Positions 38,848 to 47,452 of a DNA stretch of 64,000 bases are shown here, piece by piece; position 1 is the stretch's first letter, and the number at the start of each line of letters is the position of its first letter. The translations under genes were made by a program, and so were the position numbers. The DNA comes from Acidobacteriota bacterium (GTDB lineage: Bacteria > Acidobacteriota > Vicinamibacteria > Marinacidobacterales > Marinacidobacteraceae), in the NCBI GenBank assembly GCA_022826195.1, contig JAJDVI010000033.1:62001-126000 (forward strand), read 5' to 3'. The notes below the pieces were generated by a model, which did no database searches, was not told the origin of the DNA, and was given only the letters and a program-made list of their open reading frames with translations.

Positions 38848-41571
38848 TCAGCCCTCCCGCCGGAGATCCAACAGCAGCCGGAGGGCCGGGTCGAAGGTGG
38901 GAGCGATCTCGAGCGCCTCGAGCACCCGGCGCCGCGCCGCGTCCCGGTTCCCGGCCCGGAAGTGCGCGAGCGCCAGCGAATAGAGAGCGCCGGCGCGGTC
39001 GGGCGCGCCGCTGGCCAGCGCCGCCTGCCGTTCCCGGACCTCCAGATCGGCAAGGCCCTGCGCTGCCGCGGCCTCGGCGAGGCGTTCGTGCGGCTCGGGC
39101 AGCATGGGATACGCCTCGATGGCGGATGTCAACGCGGCTCCCGCTTCCCGCGGTTTTCCGGAATCGGAGTAGATGGCCGCCAGTTGGAGCCACTCATCGT
39201 ATGCCGCCGGGAATCGCTTCAAGTGGTCGTGGAGGGAAAGCCGCGCCAGATCGGGTTCACCGGCGTCGGCGTACAGGCGGGAAAGATAGCGGTAGGGCCC
39301 GTCCGGGCCACCGTATTCGGGGGCAAGCTCGGCGGCGTGCTCGAGGCGTTCGGTGGCCTCGGCGTTCCGGCCCGCTTCCTGAAGGGCGACTCCGGCCCGG
39401 ATCTGGAGCGCGAAGTTTGCCGGCGCCGCATCGGCACGGGCCACGAGGGCCTCGATTCCCAGGTCGGGCTCCGGCGGCGGCTGGAGCGGCGTCCCCTGCC
39501 CCCCGGGGCCCGAATCCTGCAGCCCGCGCGCCGCGTCCCCGAAACGGGCCTCCACCAGGGCATCGACCGCCTCGTCCAGCGCCTGCGGCGTGATCCCCAG
39601 GATCGCTTCGATGACCCGCGGGGTGTCCATGCCCTGCCGGTAGCCCTCCAGCATCTCGAGGATTGCGGCAAACCCGTACTCCCGTTCCAGGTGTTCCAGG
39701 ACGAGCGAGGCGTGAAAGTAGGACACCGCCACCTGGCCCGGCCAGGCCGGCCGCACGAAACCGTCGTCGAGGTGGGGAATGTCGAGGAGTTGTCCGTCCC
39801 GGAGCGCGATATAGAACGGGAGGCTGGCCCCGTCGCCGAAGCGCCAGCGCTCTTCGAGCAGGCTGAGTCCCTCCGTGAACCAGCGCGGGACCCGGTTGTC
39901 GGTAAGGCCCATGGCCGCCGCGTGCGCCAGCTCGTGCCACAGCGTCGAGGCCCAGTGGTACGTCCCGATCTGCCGCGCCGAAGGGGATTCGAGGGCGATC
40001 ACGTTTCCGAAGCAGACACCGTGGGCGCCGATCCCGGGGATGCCCACGGTCCGCACCGAGAAGTCGGCGGAGCGGTCGTAGACCTCGATGCGGAGGGTCT
40101 CCGGAGGCTCGTACCCGTACCGGTTCCGGAAGGAGTCCACCGCTTCCCGCGAGAGCCCTTCCACATAGGGCCGCAGGACCTCCGCCTCGGCGGCCGGGAG
40201 AACGAACTCGAAGGGAGGCGCACTGATTCTCGCGAATCCGTCCAGCTCATCCAGCAGATCGAGGGTGTTCTTCACCAGAGCGTCGAACGGATCGCGCTGA
40301 AAGGCGTCTTCCAGCACCTGGCGGCCCTCGCCGACGTCTCCGAGCCGGAGCAGATTGAGACCCAGCAGCCGCAGGGCCGCGGCCGAATCCGGGCTCCGCC
40401 GGAGCGCCGCCCGGCTCCGCTCGGCCGCCTCCCGGTACCAGCGACGCCGCTCGGCGGCGGAGGCCAGCGCCAGATCGAGGAGCGGGTCCCCCGCCCAGTT
40501 GTGCAGATAGCGGGCCTCCAACTCGAACAGCCCGGGGTCTTCGCCGGCGAGCAGGCGGACCGCCGCGAGCGCGGCGAGTGTTTCGGGGGCGTCCGGCAGC
40601 GCGTCCAGGGCGGCGGCCGCGCGCTGCTCCGCTTCCTCGCGGCGGTCCTGCTCGAGCAGTCGCTGGACCTCGAGCGCCCGCGCTGGCGGAAAGTGCGGAT
40701 TGACGGCGAGAACCTCGGCCAGCGCGTCCGGCGGAGGGCCGCCCTCGGCCAGGACGGCGATCTGTCGATCCTGGAGGCGGGCCGCCAGGAAAAGGCCGTG
40801 GGGATGCCGGGGATTGTTCCGGAGCACTGCCGAGATGCTCTCCGCCGCCTCGGCCGTATTGAACTTGTCGAGCAGGAGTTCCGCGGCCAGGAGCGGGGGC
40901 AGCGGATCGCCGGGATCCAGCACCGCCGCCTCATCGAAGACCCGCAGTGCGTCGCGGAACAGTCCCGAGCTCTGGAACCCGAGCGCGGCGGCGGCCTGTC
41001 CCACCGCGGCGAGTTCGCGGGCGCGGAACACGGCTCCGGGCAGGGTGTTGTAGGCGTCGATCACCGCGTCCAGACGAGCGAGGCCCGCCGGTCGTTTGCC
41101 GCGTCGCAGCTCGAGCAGGCCGAGGAGGGTCTCCGCCTCGAGGGAACTCCCGTCAGACGCCGGGCCCTCCCGTTCGATGTGCCGCCGCAGCAGGGTCTCC
41201 GCCGCTTCCCCTTCCCCGATCTCGAGATGGATCCCGGCCCGCGCCAGGAGTTCCGCGGGGAGTGGGCTCGCCCCGGCTTCCGGCTCGAGAACCTCCAGCG
41301 CCTCCCGGTAGCGGCCGGTCAACCGCAGCGTTTCGGCCAGTCCCAGCCGGGCGCCGGGTTCGGGGAGCGCCGCCCGGTAGGCGGTCTCGGCCTCATCGTA
41401 ACGGCCGCCCCGCAGGGCAGCGGCCGCGGTTTCCGGCCCTCCCGGCCACCCGTTCGAGGCCGAGACTCCGTCCTGCGGCGCGGACGCAGACGCCGGGAGG
41501 GCGAGGAGGAGCGGGGTGAGCACCGCGGCCGCCGCGGCCGCCCGCGTGGGGCCGCACGGCCAGCCTCTCAC
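38848..41571 (-). CDS. TPR protein with peptidase-MA-like (gluzincin) domain
   Basis: Multiple TPR-like helices; STLWHELAHAAAMGLTDNRVPRWFTEGLSLLEE. Confidence 0.83.
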   Translation of the reverse strand: MRGWPCGPTRAAAAAAVLTPLLLALPASASAPQDGVSASNGWPGGPETAAAALRGGRYDEAETAYRAALPEPGARLGLAETLRLTGRYREALEVLEPEAGASPLPAELLARAGIHLEIGEGEAAETLLRRHIEREGPASDGSSLEAETLLGLLELRRGKRPAGLARLDAVIDAYNTLPGAVFRARELAAVGQAAAALGFQSSGLFRDALRVFDEAAVLDPGDPLPPLLAAELLLDKFNTAEAAESISAVLRNNPRHPHGLFLAARLQDRQIAVLAEGGPPPDALAEVLAVNPHFPPARALEVQRLLEQDRREEAEQRAAAALDALPDAPETLAALAAVRLLAGEDPGLFELEARYLHNWAGDPLLDLALASAAERRRWYREAAERSRAALRRSPDSAAALRLLGLNLLRLGDVGEGRQVLEDAFQRDPFDALVKNTLDLLDELDGFARISAPPFEFVLPAAEAEVLRPYVEGLSREAVDSFRNRYGYEPPETLRIEVYDRSADFSVRTVGIPGIGAHGVCFGNVIALESPSARQIGTYHWASTLWHELAHAAAMGLTDNRVPRWFTEGLSLLEERWRFGDGASLPFYIALRDGQLLDIPHLDDGFVRPAWPGQVAVSYFHASLVLEHLEREYGFAAILEMLEGYRQGMDTPRVIEAILGITPQALDEAVDALVEARFGDAARGLQDSGPGGQGTPLQPPPEPDLGIEALVARADAAPANFALQIRAGVALQEAGRNAEATERLEHAAELAPEYGGPDGPYRYLSRLYADAGEPDLARLSLHDHLKRFPAAYDEWLQLAAIYSDSGKPREAGAALTSAIEAYPMLPEPHERLAEAAAAQGLADLEVRERQAALASGAPDRAGALYSLALAHFRAGNRDAARRRVLEALEIAPTFDPALRLLLDLRREG

Positions 41572-42626
41572 GGCGTCTTCTCCCGGAGGGCGGCGATCCT
41601 TTCCGCGAGTTCGGCGATCTGGAGGAGAAGCGTTTCCAGTTCCGCCAGGTAGGCCTCCTCTTCCATCCCCTCGCGCGTCTCCCGGAGAACATCCACCCGA
41701 GCGGCGAGCGCGTCCCGTTCCGCGACCAGGCGGCGAATCTCCGGGGTATCCGCGGACGTGTCCGCGACGGCTTCCCCGGTCCGGATGAGCAGTGCCCGCC
41801 GCCCGGCCAGCACCCCGTCCATCCCGGCCGCCATCTCCGGATCGAGGCTGCCGACCCCGTCGCCGTTGTCGTCCAGCAGCGCGTGCTCGGTCCGCAGCAG
41901 ACCCTCCTGCTCGTACTCGCGTTCCACGCCGCGCCGGGCGAAATCGAAGGCCTCCAGAATCGAAAGGCGTCCGTCCTTGTTCCGGTCCCCTTCGTCTCCG
42001 GCCAGCGCGGCGATGAAGTGCCGCGGGAAGCGGGTCTCGTTGGTCTCGTTGGCGCGCGTCGCCGCCAGCACTACCCGTCCGGGTCCGGCGAGAGCCGGCA
42101 GGAAGGCCCCCGCAGCGCTTCCGAGGTGCGCGACGGTGACCGGTCCCGATCCGAAGCCGCTCAACATCTCGCCGAGACGCTCCGGAGACAGATCGGGGCC
42201 GGGGAGCTGAAAGCGCGGGCTGCTCCCGGCGCTCCCGTGGCCGATCAGGACGAGCACCAGCCCCGTTCCGGTGGCCGCCGGCTCCCGTGCGGCCTCGATT
42301 TCACGGGCGAGTTCCTCCTGGGTGCTCCGCGCCACGGGAGCACAGGAGGGGTCCGGCTCGCGGTCCTCGGGAAGGCGCTCCACCAGCACCCGCACCCGGC
42401 CCGGAGCGGGGGTCTCCAGTGCGGCGGCGCAGAGGTCGCGGGCCCAACCCGAGAACCGCTCCCGATGCTCGGGAGTGCCGCCGACCCCCGCGACGATGAG
42501 CAGCGCGGGGACGTCCGCATTGCCGTTTCCCACCGCTTCGGCCCGCACTCCCGCCAGGGCGAGAGCAGCGAGGACAGCGGCGGTGAAGCACCGGTGCGCC
42601 GGGCGCCGGGCAGCCGCGTCGCTCAC
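41568..42626 (-). CDS. Caspase-fold (C13/legumain-like) protein with EF-hand-like loops
   Basis: LVLIGHGSAGSSPRFQLPGPDLSPERLGEML..., RVVLAATRANETNETRFPRHFIAALAGDEGDRNKDGRLSILEAFDFARR..., TEHALLDDNGDG. Confidence 0.65.
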   Translation of the reverse strand: MSDAAARRPAHRCFTAAVLAALALAGVRAEAVGNGNADVPALLIVAGVGGTPEHRERFSGWARDLCAAALETPAPGRVRVLVERLPEDREPDPSCAPVARSTQEELAREIEAAREPAATGTGLVLVLIGHGSAGSSPRFQLPGPDLSPERLGEMLSGFGSGPVTVAHLGSAAGAFLPALAGPGRVVLAATRANETNETRFPRHFIAALAGDEGDRNKDGRLSILEAFDFARRGVEREYEQEGLLRTEHALLDDNGDGVGSLDPEMAAGMDGVLAGRRALLIRTGEAVADTSADTPEIRRLVAERDALAARVDVLRETREGMEEEAYLAELETLLLQIAELAERIAALREKTP

Positions 42627-44977
42627 GGAAGACCCCGCGCGTGCCGAACGCCCCAGTCGGCAGCCAGCAACCCGAACAGCAACAGGAACACCGCCGGCAC
42701 ATTCCAGAGTTCCCGCCGCTCCACGACCGTGGTCCCCGATTCCGCGAGACTCAGATCGGTAAGCAGCTCCCCGGCCTCGTCCGGCTCGAACACTCGCCCG
42801 CCGGTGGCCTCCGCGATGCGGGCGAGCAGCTCGGGATCCGCTTCCGCATCGAAGAACTCGTCATCCACGACCCCGGCCTCGAACAGCGTCCTGGCTCGCG
42901 GAGCTTCCGATTCCTCTCCCAGTCCGGCGCCGCCGGCGCGGATCTCCACCTGGTGGGTGCCCGGCCCCGTGGCAACGTAAACGCCCGAGTATTCACCGTC
43001 TCCCTGCCCGGTCCAGCGCAGCGGCACCCCGGAGATCACGCCGTCGGGCCCGGTGACCTCGGCCTCGACGAAGGCGTCGTTGACGGCGAGGAACCGTTCG
43101 TCCTCGACCCGGGCCCGCAGCGTTACCCGTTCGCCAACCAGAGACTTGGCGGGCGCAGCGGAGACTTCCAGCCGCCGGGGGGCCTCGGACGCGAGCCAGC
43201 GGAGCAGCCGGCGCGACAGGACCTCGTGGGTCTCGTCCTCGAGCGGAATGCTTGCGTCCATCTGCCACACCCACAGGTCCTGAACCGTCAGACTCGCGGA
43301 GCGGCCCCGCCCGAAGCGCTGGACCAGCAACACGGCCTCCGGTTCCTCCGACGCGCCCAGTCCTTCGAGGAGCACCGTCGCCCCCGGTTTCGGCTGACCC
43401 AACCGGTTGACCGCCGAGAGCGCCGGCAGGTTCCGGTAGAGGTCCGCGTTGGCGAGCGGATCGGGATCGAGCCGCGCTACCGGGTGGAGCGAACCGGCGC
43501 GGGTGGGAAGGACCGAGAGCTCCCGGAAGGCCGCCGGGACCGGACGGTCCCCGGCGTCCGCGGGCGCTGCCGACTCTTCGGGAAGCGCGAGTGGCAGGAC
43601 TTCCGCCAGCGGGGTGTCGCGGTAACCGCCCTCACCGAAGGCGCTCGTTCCCCCGAGCGTCAGGAGGCCGCCCCCTCGCTGACTCACGAAATCACGGAGC
43701 ATGTTGAGCTGGTCCTGGCTGAAGAAGCTCGCCTCCACGCTGCCCAGGATCACGCCGTCGTAGCCGAAGAGTTCTTCGCGGGTATCCGGGAAGCCCCCGG
43801 CAAGCTCCCCGGCGTCCGCGACGTCCACCCGGTAGAACTTTCCCTCGGCGGTGCGGATCAGGCAGGAAACGTGCAGTTCCGGATCGCCGGCGACCGCCCG
43901 CCGGAGGAACTTCAACTCCCAGCGCGGCTGTCCTTCGAAATAGAGCAGCCGGAGCGGCCGATCGTCCACCTCCATCAGCACACTCTGCTCGTTGTTGCGG
44001 GTCAGGACTTCCCCGGCGAAAGGGGCGACCCGGAACCGCAGCCGGCGCGTCCCGGCCTCCTCCGCGGGCGCCAGCAGCGTCACGGCGGTGTCGACCGAGT
44101 CCCCGGACAGCCGGACCGTCTCCGTGGCGATGATGCGCCCCTCGTCGAGGGCCTCCACGCGCGCCGTTCGCCCGGCGAGTCCGGTGGCGCGGAGGGGCAG
44201 CCGGATTTCGAGCAGCGACCCGCGCAGGACGCGCGCGGGCACGTCCGGAGCTCCCAGCTCGAGATCGGCATCGAATTCGGGCCGGCCGACCGCCACCGGG
44301 TAGACCCGGATCCCGCGGGTCCTCAGATCGAGGAGCGTCTGATCGAGGTCCTCCTCCCGTCCTCCGGCCACCGTGTCCGCCCCGTCGCTCAGGAGCACGA
44401 TTCCGGCCACCGGCAGCGATGCGAGTTCGTCGGCGACCCGGCTGAGGCTGCCGAGCAGATCGGTGCGCGCCCCCGTGAACCCGAGTTCCGAAGCGCTTGC
44501 CACCCGCCGGGTCTCCTCCGAGAAGCGAAACAGCCGGGTTACGAACTTCTCCCGAAGGAGATCGCCGAGCGCAGCCTCCCCGCGGCCGGCCGCCGCCTCA
44601 TCGGGGAACGCGGCGAGGAGCGCCTCGCTCCGCGGCCGGCCGTCCTCCCCGTCGGCGATCTGCATGCTCCGCGAGTCGTCGAGGAGGACCCCCACCACGT
44701 TTTCCTGCGGTACGACGAGGGACAGCACCAACTGCGGACGAAACAGGCAGAGCAGGACGAGCGCGATGGCGGCGAACCGCGCCGCGCCAAGCAGGAGGCG
44801 GCCCGGCTTCTCGAGCCGCCTTCCCAGCCGCCGATACCCGAGCAGGAAAAACACGAGCGCGCCGACCACCGCGGCCGCGATCCAGAAGATCCCCCAGGGC
44901 ACGAGCAGTTCGATCTGCCCGCGCTCGAACGCGACCGGAGGGCTGCCCAGCAGCCATTCGAACGCGGAGAGGAACAC
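42623..44977 (-). CDS. VWA / glutamine amidotransferase-like membrane protein
   Basis: LLDDSRSMQ MIDAS; TLGGTSAFGEGGYRDTPLAEVLPL GATase1-like segment; N- and C-terminal TM. Confidence 0.83.
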   Translation of the reverse strand: MFLSAFEWLLGSPPVAFERGQIELLVPWGIFWIAAAVVGALVFFLLGYRRLGRRLEKPGRLLLGAARFAAIALVLLCLFRPQLVLSLVVPQENVVGVLLDDSRSMQIADGEDGRPRSEALLAAFPDEAAAGRGEAALGDLLREKFVTRLFRFSEETRRVASASELGFTGARTDLLGSLSRVADELASLPVAGIVLLSDGADTVAGGREEDLDQTLLDLRTRGIRVYPVAVGRPEFDADLELGAPDVPARVLRGSLLEIRLPLRATGLAGRTARVEALDEGRIIATETVRLSGDSVDTAVTLLAPAEEAGTRRLRFRVAPFAGEVLTRNNEQSVLMEVDDRPLRLLYFEGQPRWELKFLRRAVAGDPELHVSCLIRTAEGKFYRVDVADAGELAGGFPDTREELFGYDGVILGSVEASFFSQDQLNMLRDFVSQRGGGLLTLGGTSAFGEGGYRDTPLAEVLPLALPEESAAPADAGDRPVPAAFRELSVLPTRAGSLHPVARLDPDPLANADLYRNLPALSAVNRLGQPKPGATVLLEGLGASEEPEAVLLVQRFGRGRSASLTVQDLWVWQMDASIPLEDETHEVLSRRLLRWLASEAPRRLEVSAAPAKSLVGERVTLRARVEDERFLAVNDAFVEAEVTGPDGVISGVPLRWTGQGDGEYSGVYVATGPGTHQVEIRAGGAGLGEESEAPRARTLFEAGVVDDEFFDAEADPELLARIAEATGGRVFEPDEAGELLTDLSLAESGTTVVERRELWNVPAVFLLLFGLLAADWGVRHARGLP

Positions 44978-44998
44978 CGGGAGGAAGAGGAGAGGGGA

Positions 44999-45826
44999 TC
45001 AGTGCGCCATCGCGTAGATGATGAAGTTGATTCCCATCGCGTAGGCGTAGTTGGAGAAATGCAGCGGGTAGTACGGGTTCTCGGCCCACTCCCAGGCGTC
45101 CCCGAGGTCGGTGTTCCAGTTCACGAGGACCATCAGGCGCCCTTCGTCGTCGAAGATGCCCCGCACCACCGGGTTGTAGCCGTCCCTTTCCCAGGTCGGC
45201 CCGCCGCGCATCCCCTGGCCCACGTTGGGCACCTGAACGATCTCGTTCACTTCGAAGAAGGCACGGAAGACCGGATGGTCCAGCGAAATGTCCTCGATCG
45301 GCCGGCCGGGCAGAACCCGGCCCATCTCGTGCGCGAAGTTCACCCACTCCGCGGTGCCCCAGAAGTCGTCCACGACCAGAAAGCCACCCTGATGGAGGTA
45401 ACGCCGCAGGGCAAGCACCTCTTCGTCGGTCATGGCCATGTGTCCGACCTCGACCGTGTAGAGGAAGGGGTACCTTCCGAGGTCGGGGTCCGTCAGCAGG
45501 ACGCTGTTCTCGTTCTCGTAGGAGTCGAGGTTCGTGATCCGCCGCAGCCCGATCAGGAACTGCCGGTCCGCCTTGGGGTAGTCCACGCTCCAGCCGCGCC
45601 AGCCGTAGCTCGTGTAGGCCGCCCGCGTGAAATAGAAGTCATGGCCCGGCGGACGGCCAAAACGCGGCCCTCCCAGGTCTTCCCGCATCGCCTCGGCGAG
45701 CATCTCGCGGATCTGCCGCCGGCTCGGCTGGAGCGCGGAGGCCGAATTCCACACCAGCAGCGTTCCCCCGAACAGGACCGCCGCCACGAGGAGGAAGGCG
45801 GCGGCCAGAATCCCTCGGCGAGACAC
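44999..45826 (-). CDS. DUF4159 domain-containing protein
   Basis: GTG start (VSRRGILAAAFLLVAAVLFGG); LHQGGFLVVDDFWGTAEW...EWAENPYYPLHFSNYAYAMGINFIIYAMAH. Confidence 0.85.
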   Translation of the reverse strand: MSRRGILAAAFLLVAAVLFGGTLLVWNSASALQPSRRQIREMLAEAMREDLGGPRFGRPPGHDFYFTRAAYTSYGWRGWSVDYPKADRQFLIGLRRITNLDSYENENSVLLTDPDLGRYPFLYTVEVGHMAMTDEEVLALRRYLHQGGFLVVDDFWGTAEWVNFAHEMGRVLPGRPIEDISLDHPVFRAFFEVNEIVQVPNVGQGMRGGPTWERDGYNPVVRGIFDDEGRLMVLVNWNTDLGDAWEWAENPYYPLHFSNYAYAMGINFIIYAMAH

Positions 45827-46007
45827 GTCGCCGGAGCCTATCGCGTCCCGGGCCGGTGGTGACACCCACCTGCGCGGTCCGCCGGCGGGCGTGACGGCGC
45901 GGCGGCATTCCGGGCCGTTCGCGCCACCTCCGCGGTTGAGAGAGACGCCGGGACCGCTGGTACCATCCCGGCTCCCATTTCTTGCGTTTCCGAAGCGGGG
46001 TACAGCC

Positions 46008-47072
46008 ATGCGGGTCGTTTCACTTCTCTTTGTCGTCGCTGCCTTCGCCGCCGGGCTCGCCTGCGCTCCGCCGGCGGAGGAGCCCGCGGAGGACGTCGCC
46101 CCGCCGCCCTTCGCGCCCGGGCCGCCCGCGGACTTCGAGCGCCCGGTCATCCCGGCCGACAATCCCCAGACTCCCGAAAAGGTCGCCCTCGGAAAACAGC
46201 TCTATTTCGACACCCGTCTCTCGGCTGACGGGACCCGGTCCTGCTACACGTGCCACCTCGTCGAGAACGGCCTCACCGACGGCAAGCCGGTTGCGGAAGG
46301 CGCCCTCGGCCGGGTGCTGACGCGCTCGAGCCCCACGCTCTGGAACATCGCGTACCACACCCAGTTCTACTGGGACGGCCGCAGCGGCTCGCTCGAGGCC
46401 CAGGCGCGCGCGGCCTGGACCGGCGGCAACATGGGGGCCGACGCCGATGCGGTGGTGGCGGACCTGAATGCGATTCCCGGCTACGCGGCGCAGTTCGAAG
46501 CGGTCTTCGGGGGACCCGCAACTCCCGACAACGTGGTGCAGGCGATCGCCGCCTTCGAGCGGGACGCGTTCTATTGCGGCGACACCGCCTATGACGACTG
46601 GCGGCGCGGCGACGCGAGCGCCATGTCGGAGGAGGCCATGCGCGGAGCGGAGCTCTTCACCGCCGGCGCCGGCTGCGCCACCTGTCACAGCGGCGTGCTC
46701 TTCACCGACATGAAGTTCCACAACGTGGGCATCGGGATGGACGCCGAGGAGCCGGACCTCGGACGGGCTCGGGTGACGGAAGAGGACGTTTGCAGCACCA
46801 CCGAGGACGAACCCTGCCAGGGCGCCTTCAAGACCCCCACCCTCCGCGACATCTCGAAGAGCGCGCCGTACTTTCACGACGGCAGCGTGGCGACCCTCGA
46901 GGAAGCCGTCCGGCTGATGGCGAGCGGCGGACTGGCCAACCCCTATCTGGACACGGACGAACTGATGGACCGGGAGTTGTCGGACGAGCAGATCGCTGAC
47001 CTGGTGGCCTTCCTGCACACCCTCGACTGCAACAGCGGCCCCCAGATCTTCGAGCCGCCCGCGCTGCCCTAG
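46008..47072 (+). CDS. Di-heme cytochrome c peroxidase / MauG-like protein
   Basis: Lipobox AAGLAC; CYTCH and CATCH heme motifs; FKTPTLRDISKSAPYFHDGSVATLEEAV. Confidence 0.9.
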   Translation: MRVVSLLFVVAAFAAGLACAPPAEEPAEDVAPPPFAPGPPADFERPVIPADNPQTPEKVALGKQLYFDTRLSADGTRSCYTCHLVENGLTDGKPVAEGALGRVLTRSSPTLWNIAYHTQFYWDGRSGSLEAQARAAWTGGNMGADADAVVADLNAIPGYAAQFEAVFGGPATPDNVVQAIAAFERDAFYCGDTAYDDWRRGDASAMSEEAMRGAELFTAGAGCATCHSGVLFTDMKFHNVGIGMDAEEPDLGRARVTEEDVCSTTEDEPCQGAFKTPTLRDISKSAPYFHDGSVATLEEAVRLMASGGLANPYLDTDELMDRELSDEQIADLVAFLHTLDCNSGPQIFEPPALP

Positions 47073-47083
47073 AATCCCGCGCC

Positions 47084-47395
47084 ATGCAGGTCAGCTTTGA
47101 AGGCCGCGGGGCCCGCTGGGAAGGCGCCGCGGAAATCGCCGAACGGGCCGAAACCGACAAGCACCAACCCTGGTCCCTGAGGGTGGTGTCCGGGAATGAA
47201 ACGGTCGAGGGCACCATGCTGGTCACCGACCTGGCGTCCAGCGCCGCCGACGAACGGGCCGCGAGCAGCGGAGAGGACGTGAACGCCATCCTGGGGCGCG
47301 CCTTCTCGCGCTCGCTGGTCGCGGAACTCGGCCTCCGCCCGCTGGCGTCCGGCTTCCGCTTCGTCGTGGATCACCGCTGGGTGACCGGCTACTAG
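47084..47395 (+). CDS. Hypothetical small protein
   Basis: 103-aa ORF between two co-oriented genes; no family recognised. Confidence 0.55.
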   Translation: MQVSFEGRGARWEGAAEIAERAETDKHQPWSLRVVSGNETVEGTMLVTDLASSAADERAASSGEDVNAILGRAFSRSLVAELGLRPLASGFRFVVDHRWVTGY

Positions 47396-47452
47396 GAGCA
47401 CCGGGAGCCCGGCGCGAGTGCCGGCCCGCGTACCCGAAAGACCCGGGACCGC

